From Halogeometricum sp. S1BR25-6 (GTDB lineage Archaea > Halobacteriota > Halobacteria > Halobacteriales > Haloferacaceae): a stretch of 64,000 bases of DNA. This document shows, one piece after another, positions 50,273 to 60,700 of this stretch. The notes under the pieces were generated by a model that did not search any database, was not told where the DNA came from, and was given only the letters and a program-made list of their open reading frames with translations. A program made the position numbers and the translations under genes. How positions within the stretch are numbered: the first letter of the stretch is position 1; each line of letters starts with the position of its first letter. The stretch spans positions 62,001-126,000 of the forward strand of contig NZ_JAMQOP010000004.1 of assembly GCF_031624495.1 (NCBI RefSeq), written 5' to 3'.

Positions 50273-51142
50273 ATGCTCGACTCTCATACGCACGCCTGGG
50301 GTCACGCGAGCGAGGCGCATCCGTGGACGAACGGGCCGTTACTGGACGTGCTGGACGGTTTCGACGTGCACACCGTCTTCACGGCCGACCGACTGCTCTC
50401 CGACATGGACCGGCACGGTGTCGACGAGGCGGTGGTCGTCGGCTACCCCATCTGCGAGTGGACGGACAACTGGTACACCCTCGAAGCCGCCGCGGAGCAC
50501 GACCGACTGCACGGCATCGTGATGCTCGACCCGTTCGCCGACGACGCGGCCGAGCAACTGCGCCGCTGCATGGACACCGAAGGAGTTCTCGGCTTCCGAC
50601 TCGGCGCCGCCTGCCCGTCCGACCGGATGTGGGAGACGTTCGACCCGAGCGTGACGTGGCTCCGAGACGCCGTCGAGGAAACCGAGTTCTGGGAGGCGGC
50701 CGTCGAGACGGACGCGGCGGTTCAGATACTCTGCGACCACGCACAACTGGACCAGGCGCTCGAACTCGTCGAGACGTACCCCGACCTCTCGTACCTGTTC
50801 GACCACTTCGCGCACGCCGGGCCGGAGACGCCGACCGACGAGGGAACGTTCACGCGATTTGCCGACCTCGCCGAGTTCGACTCCGTCGCGGTGAAGGTCT
50901 CGGAGATTCCGCACATGTCGGAGACGACGTTCCCCTACGAGGACATGCACGACCACGTTCGGTGGTTCCTCGACACGTTCGGCCGCGAACGCGTCGTCTG
51001 GGGGTCGGACTACCCGAACGTCAGCGACGTGGCCTCCTACGCGGAGACGTTCAACTGGCTCCGGCACGTGGATTCGCTGTCGGAGGCGGACAGGGAGTGG
51101 CTGACGGAAAAATCGTTCAGACGGCACGTCGGACTCGACTGA
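50273..51142 (+). CDS. amidohydrolase family 2 protein, probable sugar lactonase
   Basis: A 289-residue TIM-barrel metal hydrolase. MLDSHTHAWGH at the start holds the metal His-x-His, LFDHFAHAGPETP contains further His, and VVWGSDYPNVSD near residue 242 has the catalytic Asp. This subgroup includes rhamnono-, fucono- and 2-pyrone-lactonases. Between the rhamnose mutarotase and the rhamnonate dehydratase it is a good candidate for L-rhamnono-lactonase, the second step after the dehydrogenase. A TATA (GATTTACTAC, about 50241) is 28 bases before the ATG. It ends 26 bases from the convergent Lut gene. Confidence 0.78.
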   Translation: MLDSHTHAWGHASEAHPWTNGPLLDVLDGFDVHTVFTADRLLSDMDRHGVDEAVVVGYPICEWTDNWYTLEAAAEHDRLHGIVMLDPFADDAAEQLRRCMDTEGVLGFRLGAACPSDRMWETFDPSVTWLRDAVEETEFWEAAVETDAAVQILCDHAQLDQALELVETYPDLSYLFDHFAHAGPETPTDEGTFTRFADLAEFDSVAVKVSEIPHMSETTFPYEDMHDHVRWFLDTFGRERVVWGSDYPNVSDVASYAETFNWLRHVDSLSEADREWLTEKSFRRHVGLD

Positions 51143-51168
51143 CGCGACTCGGCGCGCCGGGTCTCAGT

Positions 51169-53400
51169 TCACTCGACGAGCAGTTCGACCGGGTGCCGCG
51201 GCTTTCGCGTCAGGAGCGAGTCGATCTGCTCCAGACAGGAGGTGCCGCTGGCGACCACCCGCCTATCGCGGACCCCGTCGGCCTCCAACTCGTCTCTGAG
51301 GCGGTCGCCGACGTCCATGCTGAGTTCGTAGTAGTCGGACTTGTAGCCGAAACTCCCCGCCATCCCGCAGCACTCGGCTTCGGAGGTGACCACGTCGTAC
51401 CCGAGCGATTCGAGCACCGCGACGGTGTACGTCTCGCCGCCGAGCGTCCGCTGCTGACAGTGGCTGTGGTAGGCGATTTCCTCCCCGTCTCCGGCGGAGA
51501 GCGACCCGGGGTCCGCGCCGTTCTCCAGCAGGCCGTAGACGTACTCCAGCACCTCGTAACTGTGCTCCGAGAGCGACGCGAAGGCCTCCTCGCTCACGAG
51601 TCGCTCGTACTCGCGCGCGAACATCGCGTGGTCCGAGGGTTCGACGACGACGACGTCGCGGCCGTCCGCAACGTAGGGCGCGAGCGTCTCGGTGACCTGT
51701 TCGGCGTGGTCCGCCGCGGTGGCGACCATCCCCTGCGAGAACGGGGCGCGGCCGCTGGAGGCGACGGACGGGACGACCACGTCGACGCCGAGCGTTTCCA
51801 GCGCCCGCACGGCCGCCTTCCCGCGGTCGACCTGCACGTGGTTCGTGTAGAGGTCCGGGTAGACGACGGCGCTGCGGTCGGCGTCTCGACCACTCGACTC
51901 CCGCCCCGCCCGCGCCTCCGCCGCTCGCCGCTCCGAGGCCGCCTGGCCGCCCCGGTTCTCGAACCACTCCACCAGCGTCTCACGCTCGAACTCCGGTAGG
52001 TCGCGGCGCGGGTCGATGCCGAACGCCTTCTCTAAGGCCCACCGGGAGAGTTCGGTGTCGGCCAGCCAGTTCGAGACGGGTGCCGTCGCGCTTCCGAGTT
52101 TCGCCGCCGTCTCGAAGTTGCCGAAGAACCGCTTCTGTAGCGGTGCTCCGTCGTCCTCCTCGTCGGGGGTCAGCCCGTCGACCAGCCAATCGAGTTCGCC
52201 GTCCACGCCGCGATTCACCCTGTCGCGGACGACGGTGTTTATCCACGGGATATCTATCTTCACCGGACAGGCGTTCACACAGCGCGTACACCCGGTGCAG
52301 AGGTCGTTGAACTCGGCGGCGGTGTCGAGTCCCTCGATGCCGGCCTCCCACCCGGTGGCGATGCCGCCGGAGTACGTCTCGCCGCCGAAGGCGTGCCCGC
52401 CGACGCTCTGGAAGTTCGCACAGGAGTTCGAACACGCCGAACACCGGATGCAGTACAGCGTCTCCCTGAGTTGGTCGTCCTCGCGCATCGCCATCCGACC
52501 GTTGTCGACCAAGACGAGGTGGAACTCGCGGTCGGCGTCGAACTCGGAGAGCGGCGTCGTCTCGTCGTCGAAGTCCACGACGGGTGTGTCGACGGGCGGC
52601 GTCAGGAGCGAGACGTAGGAGGTGATATCCTGCCCGGTGCCGGAGCGACCGATGAGTTCGATAAACGGGTGCAGGTCCTCGACGGTCGGAATCACCTTCT
52701 CGACGCCGGCGACCGTAATCTGGGTGTCCGTCGCGGCGACGGTCTTACGGGCGTTCCCTTCGCTGGTCACCAGCGCCATCGTCCCCGTGTCGGCGGTGAG
52801 GAAGTTCGCGCCGGTGATGCCCACCTCCGCGTCGGTTATCTGCTCGCCCAACTTCTCGCGCGCGAAGTAGGTGAGGTCCTCGGCCGTCTCCAGCGGTTCG
52901 TCGGGGTCGAACCGCTCCTCGAACAACTCGGCGATGGCGTCGCGCGATTTGTGGATGGCGGGCGCGACGATGTGCGAGGGCGCCTCCTCGGCGAGTTGGA
53001 GTACCCACTCGCCGAGGTCCGTCTCGACCACGTCGACGCCGTCGGCTTCGAGCGCGTCGTTCAGGTCCAGTTCCTCGGTCGTCATCGACTTCGACTTGAC
53101 CGCGCGCTCGGCCCCTCGGTCGGCGACGACCGAACGGACGTACTCGTTGGCGTCCGCGGCGTCGTCTGCGACGTACACCGTCCCGCCGTTCGCCTCGACG
53201 GTCTCGCGCAGTTCGTCGATCAAGTCCGGGAGGCGCGCGATGGCGTCCTCCTTGATGGCCCGGGCCTCGTCTTTGAGGTCCTCGTAATCCTCCAAATCGG
53301 CGACCGACCGATACCGCCCCTCGTTGAAGGCGCGGGTGTTCTCCGCCACCGTGGCGCCCTCGGTCCGCATCAGTCGGCGCAGGTCGTCGGCTTTCGACAT
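51169..53400 (-). CDS. LutB-LutA fusion, L-lactate oxidation iron-sulfur protein
   Basis: A 743-residue fusion. Residues about 1-300 are a LUD domain (ITGANFLTADTGTMALVTSEGNARKT). Two 4Fe-4S motifs follow: CIRCSACSNSC near 320 and CTGCTRCVNACP near 370. The C-terminal part (about 500-743) is a cysteine-rich domain like LutA or GlpC. In that part the second CCG motif is intact (AECCGMAGSFGYK, with CQQ and SGTSC partners), but the first has lost its Cys (SSGRAPF). With LutC it should oxidise L-lactate to pyruvate and pass electrons to quinone or another carrier. Rhamnose breakdown makes L-lactate, which explains its presence here. Confidence 0.87.
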   Translation of the reverse strand: MSKADDLRRLMRTEGATVAENTRAFNEGRYRSVADLEDYEDLKDEARAIKEDAIARLPDLIDELRETVEANGGTVYVADDAADANEYVRSVVADRGAERAVKSKSMTTEELDLNDALEADGVDVVETDLGEWVLQLAEEAPSHIVAPAIHKSRDAIAELFEERFDPDEPLETAEDLTYFAREKLGEQITDAEVGITGANFLTADTGTMALVTSEGNARKTVAATDTQITVAGVEKVIPTVEDLHPFIELIGRSGTGQDITSYVSLLTPPVDTPVVDFDDETTPLSEFDADREFHLVLVDNGRMAMREDDQLRETLYCIRCSACSNSCANFQSVGGHAFGGETYSGGIATGWEAGIEGLDTAAEFNDLCTGCTRCVNACPVKIDIPWINTVVRDRVNRGVDGELDWLVDGLTPDEEDDGAPLQKRFFGNFETAAKLGSATAPVSNWLADTELSRWALEKAFGIDPRRDLPEFERETLVEWFENRGGQAASERRAAEARAGRESSGRDADRSAVVYPDLYTNHVQVDRGKAAVRALETLGVDVVVPSVASSGRAPFSQGMVATAADHAEQVTETLAPYVADGRDVVVVEPSDHAMFAREYERLVSEEAFASLSEHSYEVLEYVYGLLENGADPGSLSAGDGEEIAYHSHCQQRTLGGETYTVAVLESLGYDVVTSEAECCGMAGSFGYKSDYYELSMDVGDRLRDELEADGVRDRRVVASGTSCLEQIDSLLTRKPRHPVELLVE

Positions 53401-53401
53401 C

Positions 53402-53923
53402 TCACTTCTCCTCCACGACGACGACGTGAACCTCGCGGGGGCCGTGCGCTCCCTTCACCAACGCGCCCATATCCGCCGTCGAACTCGGCCCGGTGGCGAT
53501 GACCGCGCTCCCGCCCGTCTCGCGAAGCTGGATTCCCAGCGCGTCGACGGCCGACGCCATGTCCGCCTCGACGTCCTCGGCGCGAATCACGGCGACGTGG
53601 CGCTCGACGAACAGGCTCGCCAGTTCGCTCGCGCGGTCGGTGGCGGTGAGCACGACGGACCCGTAGTCGGCGATACCGAGCGTCGCGCCCGTCACGCCCG
53701 TCTTCGCCTCCCGGAGCGTCGCGGGCGCGGGGTCGACTTCGACGGACGTCTCTTCGAGCGACAGCGCCGGGTCGTCGAACGTCTCCGTCAGGTCGACGCC
53801 GACGGCGTGCGGTCGCACGACTTCCTCAACGTGCGCTCGAAACTCCTCCCTCCCGACGCGACTCACGGTCACGTCCAACTCCTTCAGCGCGGACTCGAAC
53901 CGCGAAAGCGTGGCTGCGGACAT
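53402..53923 (-). CDS. lutC: LutC-like LUD-domain protein
   Basis: A 173-residue LUD-domain protein equivalent to LutC (LldG), the third protein of the L-lactate utilisation complex. Landmarks are TGATLGIADYGSVVLTATDRASELASLF and GPSSTADMGALVKGAHGPREVHVVVVEE at the C-terminus. Its stop is one base from the ATG of the LutB-LutA gene, so the two form an operon. A TATA element (AAACTAAATAGTC on the minus strand, about 53949-53961) lies about 33 bases before the ATG. The gene is divergent from the zinc dehydrogenase at 54101. Confidence 0.87.
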   Translation of the reverse strand: MSAATLSRFESALKELDVTVSRVGREEFRAHVEEVVRPHAVGVDLTETFDDPALSLEETSVEVDPAPATLREAKTGVTGATLGIADYGSVVLTATDRASELASLFVERHVAVIRAEDVEADMASAVDALGIQLRETGGSAVIATGPSSTADMGALVKGAHGPREVHVVVVEEK

Positions 53924-54100
53924 CGGTACGCCAACGCAGGCACCACGCGACTATTTAGTTTGGGTTGCGGCATTTGGGGCGCCGCCGGCCGACGAGACGT
54001 TCGGAGCGGTTCCCCGACGCTATCCCGGCTACCCAAAATTATTAGCCTACATACCTGTATGGCTTTACTGAGTCGAGTAAGCCGAACTCTACCAGCAACT

Positions 54101-55135
54101 ATGAAAGCAATCGTTCAAACTGGGCCCCGTTCCGTGGAGACACAGGAGCGAGACGCCCCCTCTCCGGCGGCAGACGAACTGCTCGTGAAAGTACACACGG
54201 CCGGCCTCTGCGGCAGCGACGCGCACGCGTACAAGTACGACGGCGGGTACGAGTGGATTCCCATCCCGCGGGTGATGGGCCACGAGTACTCCGGCGAAGT
54301 CGTCGAAATCGGGACGGACGTCGAGGGATTCGTCGAGGGTCAGAAAGTCGTCGAGGAACCGATACACGACTGCGGACACTGCTTCCAGTGTAAGAACGGA
54401 CAGCCGAACGTCTGTCAGAACTTCTCCATCACGGGGATGCACCGCGATGGCGCCTACACCGAGTACGTCACCGTGGCGCCCGAACACGTCCACGCCGTCC
54501 CCGACGCCGTACCGCTCGACCACGCGGCCATCACCGAACCGACGAGCATCGCCACGCGCGCCGTCCTCACGCGGTCGAATGCGACGCCCGGCGACAACGT
54601 CCTCGTGGAGGGGCCGGGACCCATCGGCGTCCTCGTCGCCGCCGTCGCGGACTCCCTCGGCGCGAACGTCGTCGTCTCGGGACTCGAACAGGACACGAGA
54701 TATCGACTTCCGCTCGTCGAGGAGTTGGGTATCGAGACGGTGAACGTGCAGTCCGAGACGGGCATCGACGACTACGTCGACTCGCTCACCGACGGCGTCG
54801 GGTTCGACGTGGTGTTCGACGCGACGGGCCACCACACGGGCGTCGGAACGGCCACCGAAGTCACCCGGAAGGGCGGACAGGTCGTCGTCGTCGGCATCCC
54901 CAATGACACGAGCGAGGTCAGTCTCACTCCCGTCGTCCGCGGCGAGATATCCGTCGACACCTCCTACGGGTCGACATGGACGAACTTCGAGCAGGCGCTC
55001 CGCCTGATGGAACGCGGCGAGATAGCCGTCGACAAGATACTCGACACCTCCTACAGCGTCGACGACCCGGCGTCCGCCTTCGAGGCGTTCCTCGGGTCCG
55101 AGACCTGTAAGCCGGTGTTCCAGTTCGACTACTGA
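54101..55135 (+). CDS. zinc-dependent alcohol dehydrogenase (MDR), probable sugar or acid-sugar dehydrogenase
   Basis: A 344-residue medium-chain dehydrogenase. The catalytic zinc site is in GLCGSDAHAYKYDG (Cys 38, Asp 41) with GHEYSG downstream; the structural zinc loop is CGHCFQCKNGQPNVC; VEGPGPIGVLVAAV is the NAD(P) site. Sorbitol, threonine and galactitol dehydrogenases have this pattern. The start at 54101 gives the normal MKAIVQTG N-terminus; an in-frame ATG at 54059 is possible. Located between Lut genes and rhamnonate dehydratase, it may be the rhamnose dehydrogenase or the 2-keto-3-deoxyrhamnonate dehydrogenase of the diketo-hydrolase pathway. The sequence alone does not decide. Confidence 0.85.
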   Translation: MKAIVQTGPRSVETQERDAPSPAADELLVKVHTAGLCGSDAHAYKYDGGYEWIPIPRVMGHEYSGEVVEIGTDVEGFVEGQKVVEEPIHDCGHCFQCKNGQPNVCQNFSITGMHRDGAYTEYVTVAPEHVHAVPDAVPLDHAAITEPTSIATRAVLTRSNATPGDNVLVEGPGPIGVLVAAVADSLGANVVVSGLEQDTRYRLPLVEELGIETVNVQSETGIDDYVDSLTDGVGFDVVFDATGHHTGVGTATEVTRKGGQVVVVGIPNDTSEVSLTPVVRGEISVDTSYGSTWTNFEQALRLMERGEIAVDKILDTSYSVDDPASAFEAFLGSETCKPVFQFDY

Positions 55136-55266
55136 GCGTCCCCATTTCGCCGCTCATCTCGTCGTCCCGAGCGCCCGAGTAGACGCTTCTTCGCCGCGCC
55201 GTCGTCCGGTCTCCGACGGAAAATACTATACGTTCCCGAGTGGACGTGCGAGTAACCGCACGAACC

Positions 55267-56472
55267 ATGGAGATAACAGACGTTTCAGCGACGAAAGTCA
55301 GCAACGAGTCGTGGGGCGAGTTCATCGAGTTCCCCCTCGTCACCATCATGTCGAAGTACGACGAGTACCGCAACGTCGACGGCGAGAACCCGCAGGCCCG
55401 CCGGAAGTGGATGGGTCCGGTGGGAGACGTCGTCGTCGAAATCGAGACCGACGCGGACATCACCGGCATCGGCGTCGGGAACTGGGGCACCGGCGCCATC
55501 GCCACCGTCGTCGAGGAGACGCTCTCGAAGATCGTCCACGGCGAGGACCCGATGCGGCGCGAACACCTCTGGGAGCAGATGTACCGCGCGACGCTACCCT
55601 TCGGGCGGAAAGGCGTCGCCGTCATGGCCATCAGCGCCGTTGACCAGGCGCTGTGGGACATCGCCGGGAAGGAGGCCGGCAAGCCCGTCTACGAACTGCT
55701 CGGCGGCCCGACGAAGACGGACATCCCCGCCTACGCGTCGAACCTCCACCCCGTCGACATGGAGACGCTGGAGCGCGAAGCCATCGAGTACGCCGAAGCG
55801 GGCTTCGACACGATGAAACTGCGTTTCCTCCACGGACCCGAGGACGGCCGCGCCGGCATGCAGAAAAACGAGGAGATAGTCAGCACCGTCCGGGACGCCG
55901 TCGGGGACGACATCGACATCGCGGGCGACGCGTATATGGGCTGGTCGGTCAAGTACGCCAAGAAGATGACCCAGCGCCTCTCGAAGTACGACATGGCGTG
56001 GGTCGAAGAGCCGGTTATCGCCGACGACATCAGGGGCTACGCCGAGGTCCGAGAGGCCGCCCCGATGCCCATCTCCGGCGGCGAGCACGAGTTCACGCGC
56101 TGGGGGCACGAGGACCTGCTCGAACGGGAGGCCGTGGACATCCTCCAACCCGACGTCGGTCGCGTCGGCGGAATCACGGAGCTTCAGAAGGTCGCGGACA
56201 TGGCGGAGGTCCACGACGTGCCGGTGATTCCCCACGCCGGGACGAATCCGACGCTGCACGCCATCGCGGGGCACACGAACATGCCGATGGCGGAGTATTT
56301 CCCGACGCCCGAGTGGTTCCAAGAGCAGCAGGAGGAAAAGGAGTCGACGTACGCCGACGCCATCTTCCAGAACCCGCCCTCTCCCGAGGGCGGTTCGATT
56401 CCGCTGCCCGACGAACCCGGTCTCAGCACGCAGTTGAACCACGAGGCGCTCGAACACTTCGCCGTGGAGTGA
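55267..56472 (+). CDS. rhmD: L-rhamnonate dehydratase-like enolase-superfamily enzyme
   Basis: A 401-residue enolase-superfamily enzyme with features recalled from L-rhamnonate dehydratases. It has YASNLHPVDMETLEREAIEYAEAGFDTMKLRF (two catalytic-region segments), the metal ligands in AGDAYMGW, VEEPVI and GGEHEFTRWG, and HAGTNPTLHAIAGHTNMPMAEYF near 320. It would dehydrate L-rhamnonate to 2-keto-3-deoxy-L-rhamnonate. The ATG at 55267 is chosen over 55240. It is separated from the LLM oxidoreductase gene by only two bases, so the two form an operon. Confidence 0.82.
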   Translation: MEITDVSATKVSNESWGEFIEFPLVTIMSKYDEYRNVDGENPQARRKWMGPVGDVVVEIETDADITGIGVGNWGTGAIATVVEETLSKIVHGEDPMRREHLWEQMYRATLPFGRKGVAVMAISAVDQALWDIAGKEAGKPVYELLGGPTKTDIPAYASNLHPVDMETLEREAIEYAEAGFDTMKLRFLHGPEDGRAGMQKNEEIVSTVRDAVGDDIDIAGDAYMGWSVKYAKKMTQRLSKYDMAWVEEPVIADDIRGYAEVREAAPMPISGGEHEFTRWGHEDLLEREAVDILQPDVGRVGGITELQKVADMAEVHDVPVIPHAGTNPTLHAIAGHTNMPMAEYFPTPEWFQEQQEEKESTYADAIFQNPPSPEGGSIPLPDEPGLSTQLNHEALEHFAVE

Positions 56473-56474
56473 TC

Positions 56475-57506
56475 ATGAGCGGAGACATCAAATTCGAGTA
56501 CAACGTCCCCGTCTTCGCCGGCGCGCCCGAGTCGGGCACCGACCCGGTCCACCGCGACACGCCCCGGTACGAGTCGCTCGACTGGGAGACGACCAAGATG
56601 GGCGTCGAGACGGCCGAAGAGCTAGGATTCGACGCCGTGTGGGCGCCCGACCACCTCATGCTCGGCCGCGACAGCGCCGAGTACGAGGTGTGGACGCTCC
56701 TCTCGGCCATCGCGGGCTTCACCGAGGACGTGAACGTCGGGTCGCTCGTGCTCTGCAACGACTACCGAAATCCCGCCCTCCTCGCCAAGATGGCGGCGAC
56801 GCTGGACGTGATTTCGGGCGGCAGACTCGAACTCGGTCTCGGCGCCGGGTGGCACGAACCCGAGTACGACGCCTACGGCTGGGAGTACCGGGGCGGCTTC
56901 GAGCGCCTGATGCGCCTCGACGAGTCCATCCGCCTGATGAAGCGCATGTGGGAGGCCGGCGGCGAGGGTGCGAGTTTCGACGGCGACCACTATCAGATAG
57001 AGAATGCCCCCTGCGCGCCCCCGCCGGTGCAGGACCCCCATCCGCCCATCCTCGTCGGCGGACAGGGCGAGGAGGTGACGCTCAAACTCGTCGCCAAGCA
57101 TGCCGACGTGTGGAACACGGACGTCTTCAACGGCGACGTCGACACGTTGGAGCACAAAATCGGCGTCATCGAGGGCCACTGCGAGACGGTCGGTCGCGAC
57201 CCCGACGACATCGAGTACTCGTGGGACGGGCACGTTATCTGCACGCGCGACGAGGAGACGCGCGACGAACTGCTCGACCTGATGCTCCCCATCCAGTTCG
57301 AAGAGGAGTACCAGGACCAAGCGCCCATCGAGACCATCGAGGACGCCCGCGAGTACTTCGTCGTGGGCACGCCCGAGGAGTGCGCCGAGGCCATCCAGCG
57401 GCGTATCGACGTCGGCGTGACGAAGTTCCAGGGCTGGTTCCTCGACTTCCCGGCGACGGACGGGATGGAGTTGTTCGCCGACGAAGTGATACCCGAGTTC
57501 CGGTAG
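56475..57506 (+). CDS. LLM-class flavin/F420-dependent oxidoreductase (2 of 2)
   Basis: A 343-residue luciferase-like oxidoreductase. Landmarks are FGFDAVWAPDHLMLG-like region at 50-66, KMAATLDVISGGRLELGLGAGWHEPEYDAYGWEY near 100-135 and PPILVGGQGEEVTLKLVAKHADVWN near 190. It is two bases behind the rhamnonate dehydratase stop, so it is co-transcribed and probably part of rhamnose breakdown. F420 is the likely cofactor in a haloarchaeon, but the step is not known. It shares little beyond the family core with the 33648 protein. Confidence 0.86.
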   Translation: MSGDIKFEYNVPVFAGAPESGTDPVHRDTPRYESLDWETTKMGVETAEELGFDAVWAPDHLMLGRDSAEYEVWTLLSAIAGFTEDVNVGSLVLCNDYRNPALLAKMAATLDVISGGRLELGLGAGWHEPEYDAYGWEYRGGFERLMRLDESIRLMKRMWEAGGEGASFDGDHYQIENAPCAPPPVQDPHPPILVGGQGEEVTLKLVAKHADVWNTDVFNGDVDTLEHKIGVIEGHCETVGRDPDDIEYSWDGHVICTRDEETRDELLDLMLPIQFEEEYQDQAPIETIEDAREYFVVGTPEECAEAIQRRIDVGVTKFQGWFLDFPATDGMELFADEVIPEFR

Positions 57507-57715
57507 GCTTCGGCGCCGAATCTCTTCTCGTCCCTCTCTCTGTACCGCCCCGTAGTTCTCCACGTTCTCCTCGGATAGCACGGCATGTTCGCTCCAGAGA
57601 GCGCGGACCGCCTCGGCGCAGGAGGACCTGGCGCTCCGTCCCCGAGAACGCTCCTTCGCCGTCCGTCCTGATTCGACAGGGACACTTTAGTCCGACCGCC
57701 GCGGAGTCATCTCGT

Positions 57716-60700
57716 ATGGTCACACACGACGGGGCAACACATCGACACCTTCCGACGGGCCTTCGCGTCGAGTACGAAGAATCGCCGGAGAACGTCGACC
57801 CGACGGAGACGCCGCGGTTCGCCTGGCGGGGTGGGACCGACCGACGCGGAGGGAAACAGCGCGCCTACCGAGTGGTCGTCGGCCGCGACCGCTCGGCCGT
57901 CGAAGCGGGCCGAGGCGGCACGTGGGACTCCGGCCGCGTCGACGACGGGCGGGCGACGAACGTCGCCTACGACGGACCGCAGTTGGACTCCGACGCGACG
58001 TACCACTGGTCGGTGAAGCTCTGGACCGACGCCGGAGAGACCGGGTGGGCGGACCCCGCGCGGTTCTCGACGGCCCTCGAACCCGAAGACTGGCGCGGCG
58101 AGTGGATCAGTCACCAACCCGAAGGGGGAGACTCGAACGGGTGGCGAAGTCAGTGGCGAGACGAGAGATGGGACGGCGAGGAGTGGGTACAGGTCGACCT
58201 CGGAGAGCGTCGTTCGATCGACACCGTCGGTCTTCACCCCGCCGAACCCGTCGACATCATGCGGACGCCGGACGACACCGTCGTGACGATGTCGTGGCGG
58301 GAGAACCCGCTCGCCGGGTTCGGGTTCCCGGACGGCTACCGTATCGAGGTGAGCGACTCGCCCGACTTCGAGAACGCGACGGTCGTCAGCGACCCGTCGG
58401 ACTCCAAGAGCGTCGTCACCCAAGGTGAGGGACGAAACGCGGGAAACGAGACAGTGTCCTCGGCGACGCACGACCACCTCGACGTCGACGGTCGGTACGT
58501 CCGGGTGACCGCGACGGACCTCTTCGAGATCAGTCCGCTGGTCGAGTCGCCGTTTCGGGAAGATGATTCTGCAGAGCGCACAGTGCAGTCCGAGAACGCC
58601 TGGCGGTGCTTCGCCCTCGCGGGGCTCACGGTCCGTGACTTGAACGGGAACGAACTCGCGCGCGACGGCGCCGTCGAGGCGTCCTCGACGGTCGAGTCCG
58701 GCACGTGGGGTCGCGGACATCTCGTCAACGGTCACACGCGCTCGACCGTCGGGTCGACCTCCCCGCTGCTCCGGACCGAACTCACGCTCGACAAACCGGT
58801 TCGGTCCGCGCGCATCCACGTCGCGGCGGTCGGCTACGGCGAACTCTACGTGAACGGCGAGAAGGTCGGCGACGGCGTCCTCGACCCCGCCTGGACCGAC
58901 TACGAGCGGCGGGTGCTCTACTCCAGCCACGACGTCACCGACCGACTCACGGAGGGTGAGAACGCCCTCGGTCTGTGGCTCGGGCGCGGGTGGTTCTCGA
59001 AGACGCACGCCTACTGGGTGAACGACGGCTCTCCGCGGGGTCGGGCCACGCTCTCTGTTGAGTTCGAGGACGGAACCGAACGGCGCCTCGCCACCGACGG
59101 CAGTTGGCGGGCGGCCGCGAGCCCCATCCGAGAGAACGACATCTACAACGGCGAGCGGTACGACGCGAGACGCGAATTCGACGGGTGGGCCTCGCCGGCG
59201 TTCGACGACGATTCTTGGGACGGTGCGGCGGTGGTCGACGCCCCCGGCGGGACGCTGCGTCCGGAGCGCATCCAATCGATGGGCGTCGTCGACGCGTTCG
59301 AGGTCCAGGAGGTCCACGACCATCCGAACGGACCCATCCTCGACTTCGGCCAGAACCTCACCGGGTGGCTCGAACTCACCGTCCGCGACCCGGACGCCGG
59401 CGACGAGGTGACGCTCAGACACGCCGAGGCGCTCACCGAGGACGGCGACCTCTCGACGACGGACCTCCGCACCGCGGACGCGACGGACACCTACCTCGCC
59501 CGCGGCGACGCGACGGAGACGTACGAACCGCGGTTCACCTACCACGGCTTCCGGTACGCGCAGGTGAGCGGCTACCCCGGCGACCTCGACTCGAGCGACG
59601 TGACGGCGAAGGCCGTCCACACGGCGATGGACCGACGCGGGGAGTTCGCCTGCTCGAACGACGACCTGAACCAACTCCAGCACAACTCGGTGTGGGGCCT
59701 CCGGAGCAACACCCACTCCATCCCGGAGGACTGCCCGCAACGGGACGAGCGGTTCGGCTGGACCGGCGACGCGCACATCTCGACGCGGTCGCTGCTGTTC
59801 AACTTCGACGCCGTCCGGTTCGACGAGAAGTGGGCGCGAGACCACGACGACGCGGCGTCTCCGATGGGCTACGTCCCCGACGTCATCCCGAACAAGAACC
59901 AGGAGGACCCCGCCGACCCCACGTGGTCGATAACGCGCGTGATGATTCCGTGGTATCTCTACCTCCACGACGGGAACGAGCGACTGCTCCGCGAGCAGTA
60001 CGAGGGGATGCGCGATTACCTCGACTACTGGTACGACGTGAGCGAGGACGGCATCGTCACCGACGAGTACGGGAAGTTCGGCGACTGGCTGACGTTCGAG
60101 AACGCCGACGGCCGGCGTGGACTCCCGCACGACCTCTACAACACCGCGTTCTGCTATCAGGTGACGGATACGTTCGCGAAGATTGCCGACGTCGTCGGCA
60201 GCGAGGCGGACGCGGAGAACTACCGCGAACGCGCCGAACACATCAAGACCCGGTTCAACGACCGGTTCTTCGACGCCGAGGAGAACGTCTACGGGCCGGG
60301 GACGCAGTCGTCGTACGCCGTCCCCCTGTTCCTCGGGATGGTCCCCGAGTCGGCCGTCGACGCCGTCGCGTCGAACCTCGCGGAGAAGGTGCGCTCGGAC
60401 GGACGAAAGCTGAAGACCGGATTCCTCGGGACGCGACCTCTGATCCACACGCTCGCCAACCACGGCTACGACGAACTCGCCTACGACGTGGTGAGCCAAC
60501 CCGAACAGCCGGGGTGGGTGTACATGGCGCGCAACGGCGCGACGACGATGTGGGAGCGGTGGAACTCCGACGAGAGCGTCGGGTCGGGGATGAACTCGCT
60601 GAACCACTCGCCGTACACGCACGTCTCGGAGTTCTTCTACGAGGTCCTGGCGGGCATCAAACTGGGCGACGAACCCGTCACCGACCACGTGACCGTCGAA

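Noticed and set aside
57707-60688. Leftward open frame of about 990 codons
   Set aside because: Exact antisense of the GH78 rhamnosidase, with no domain features.
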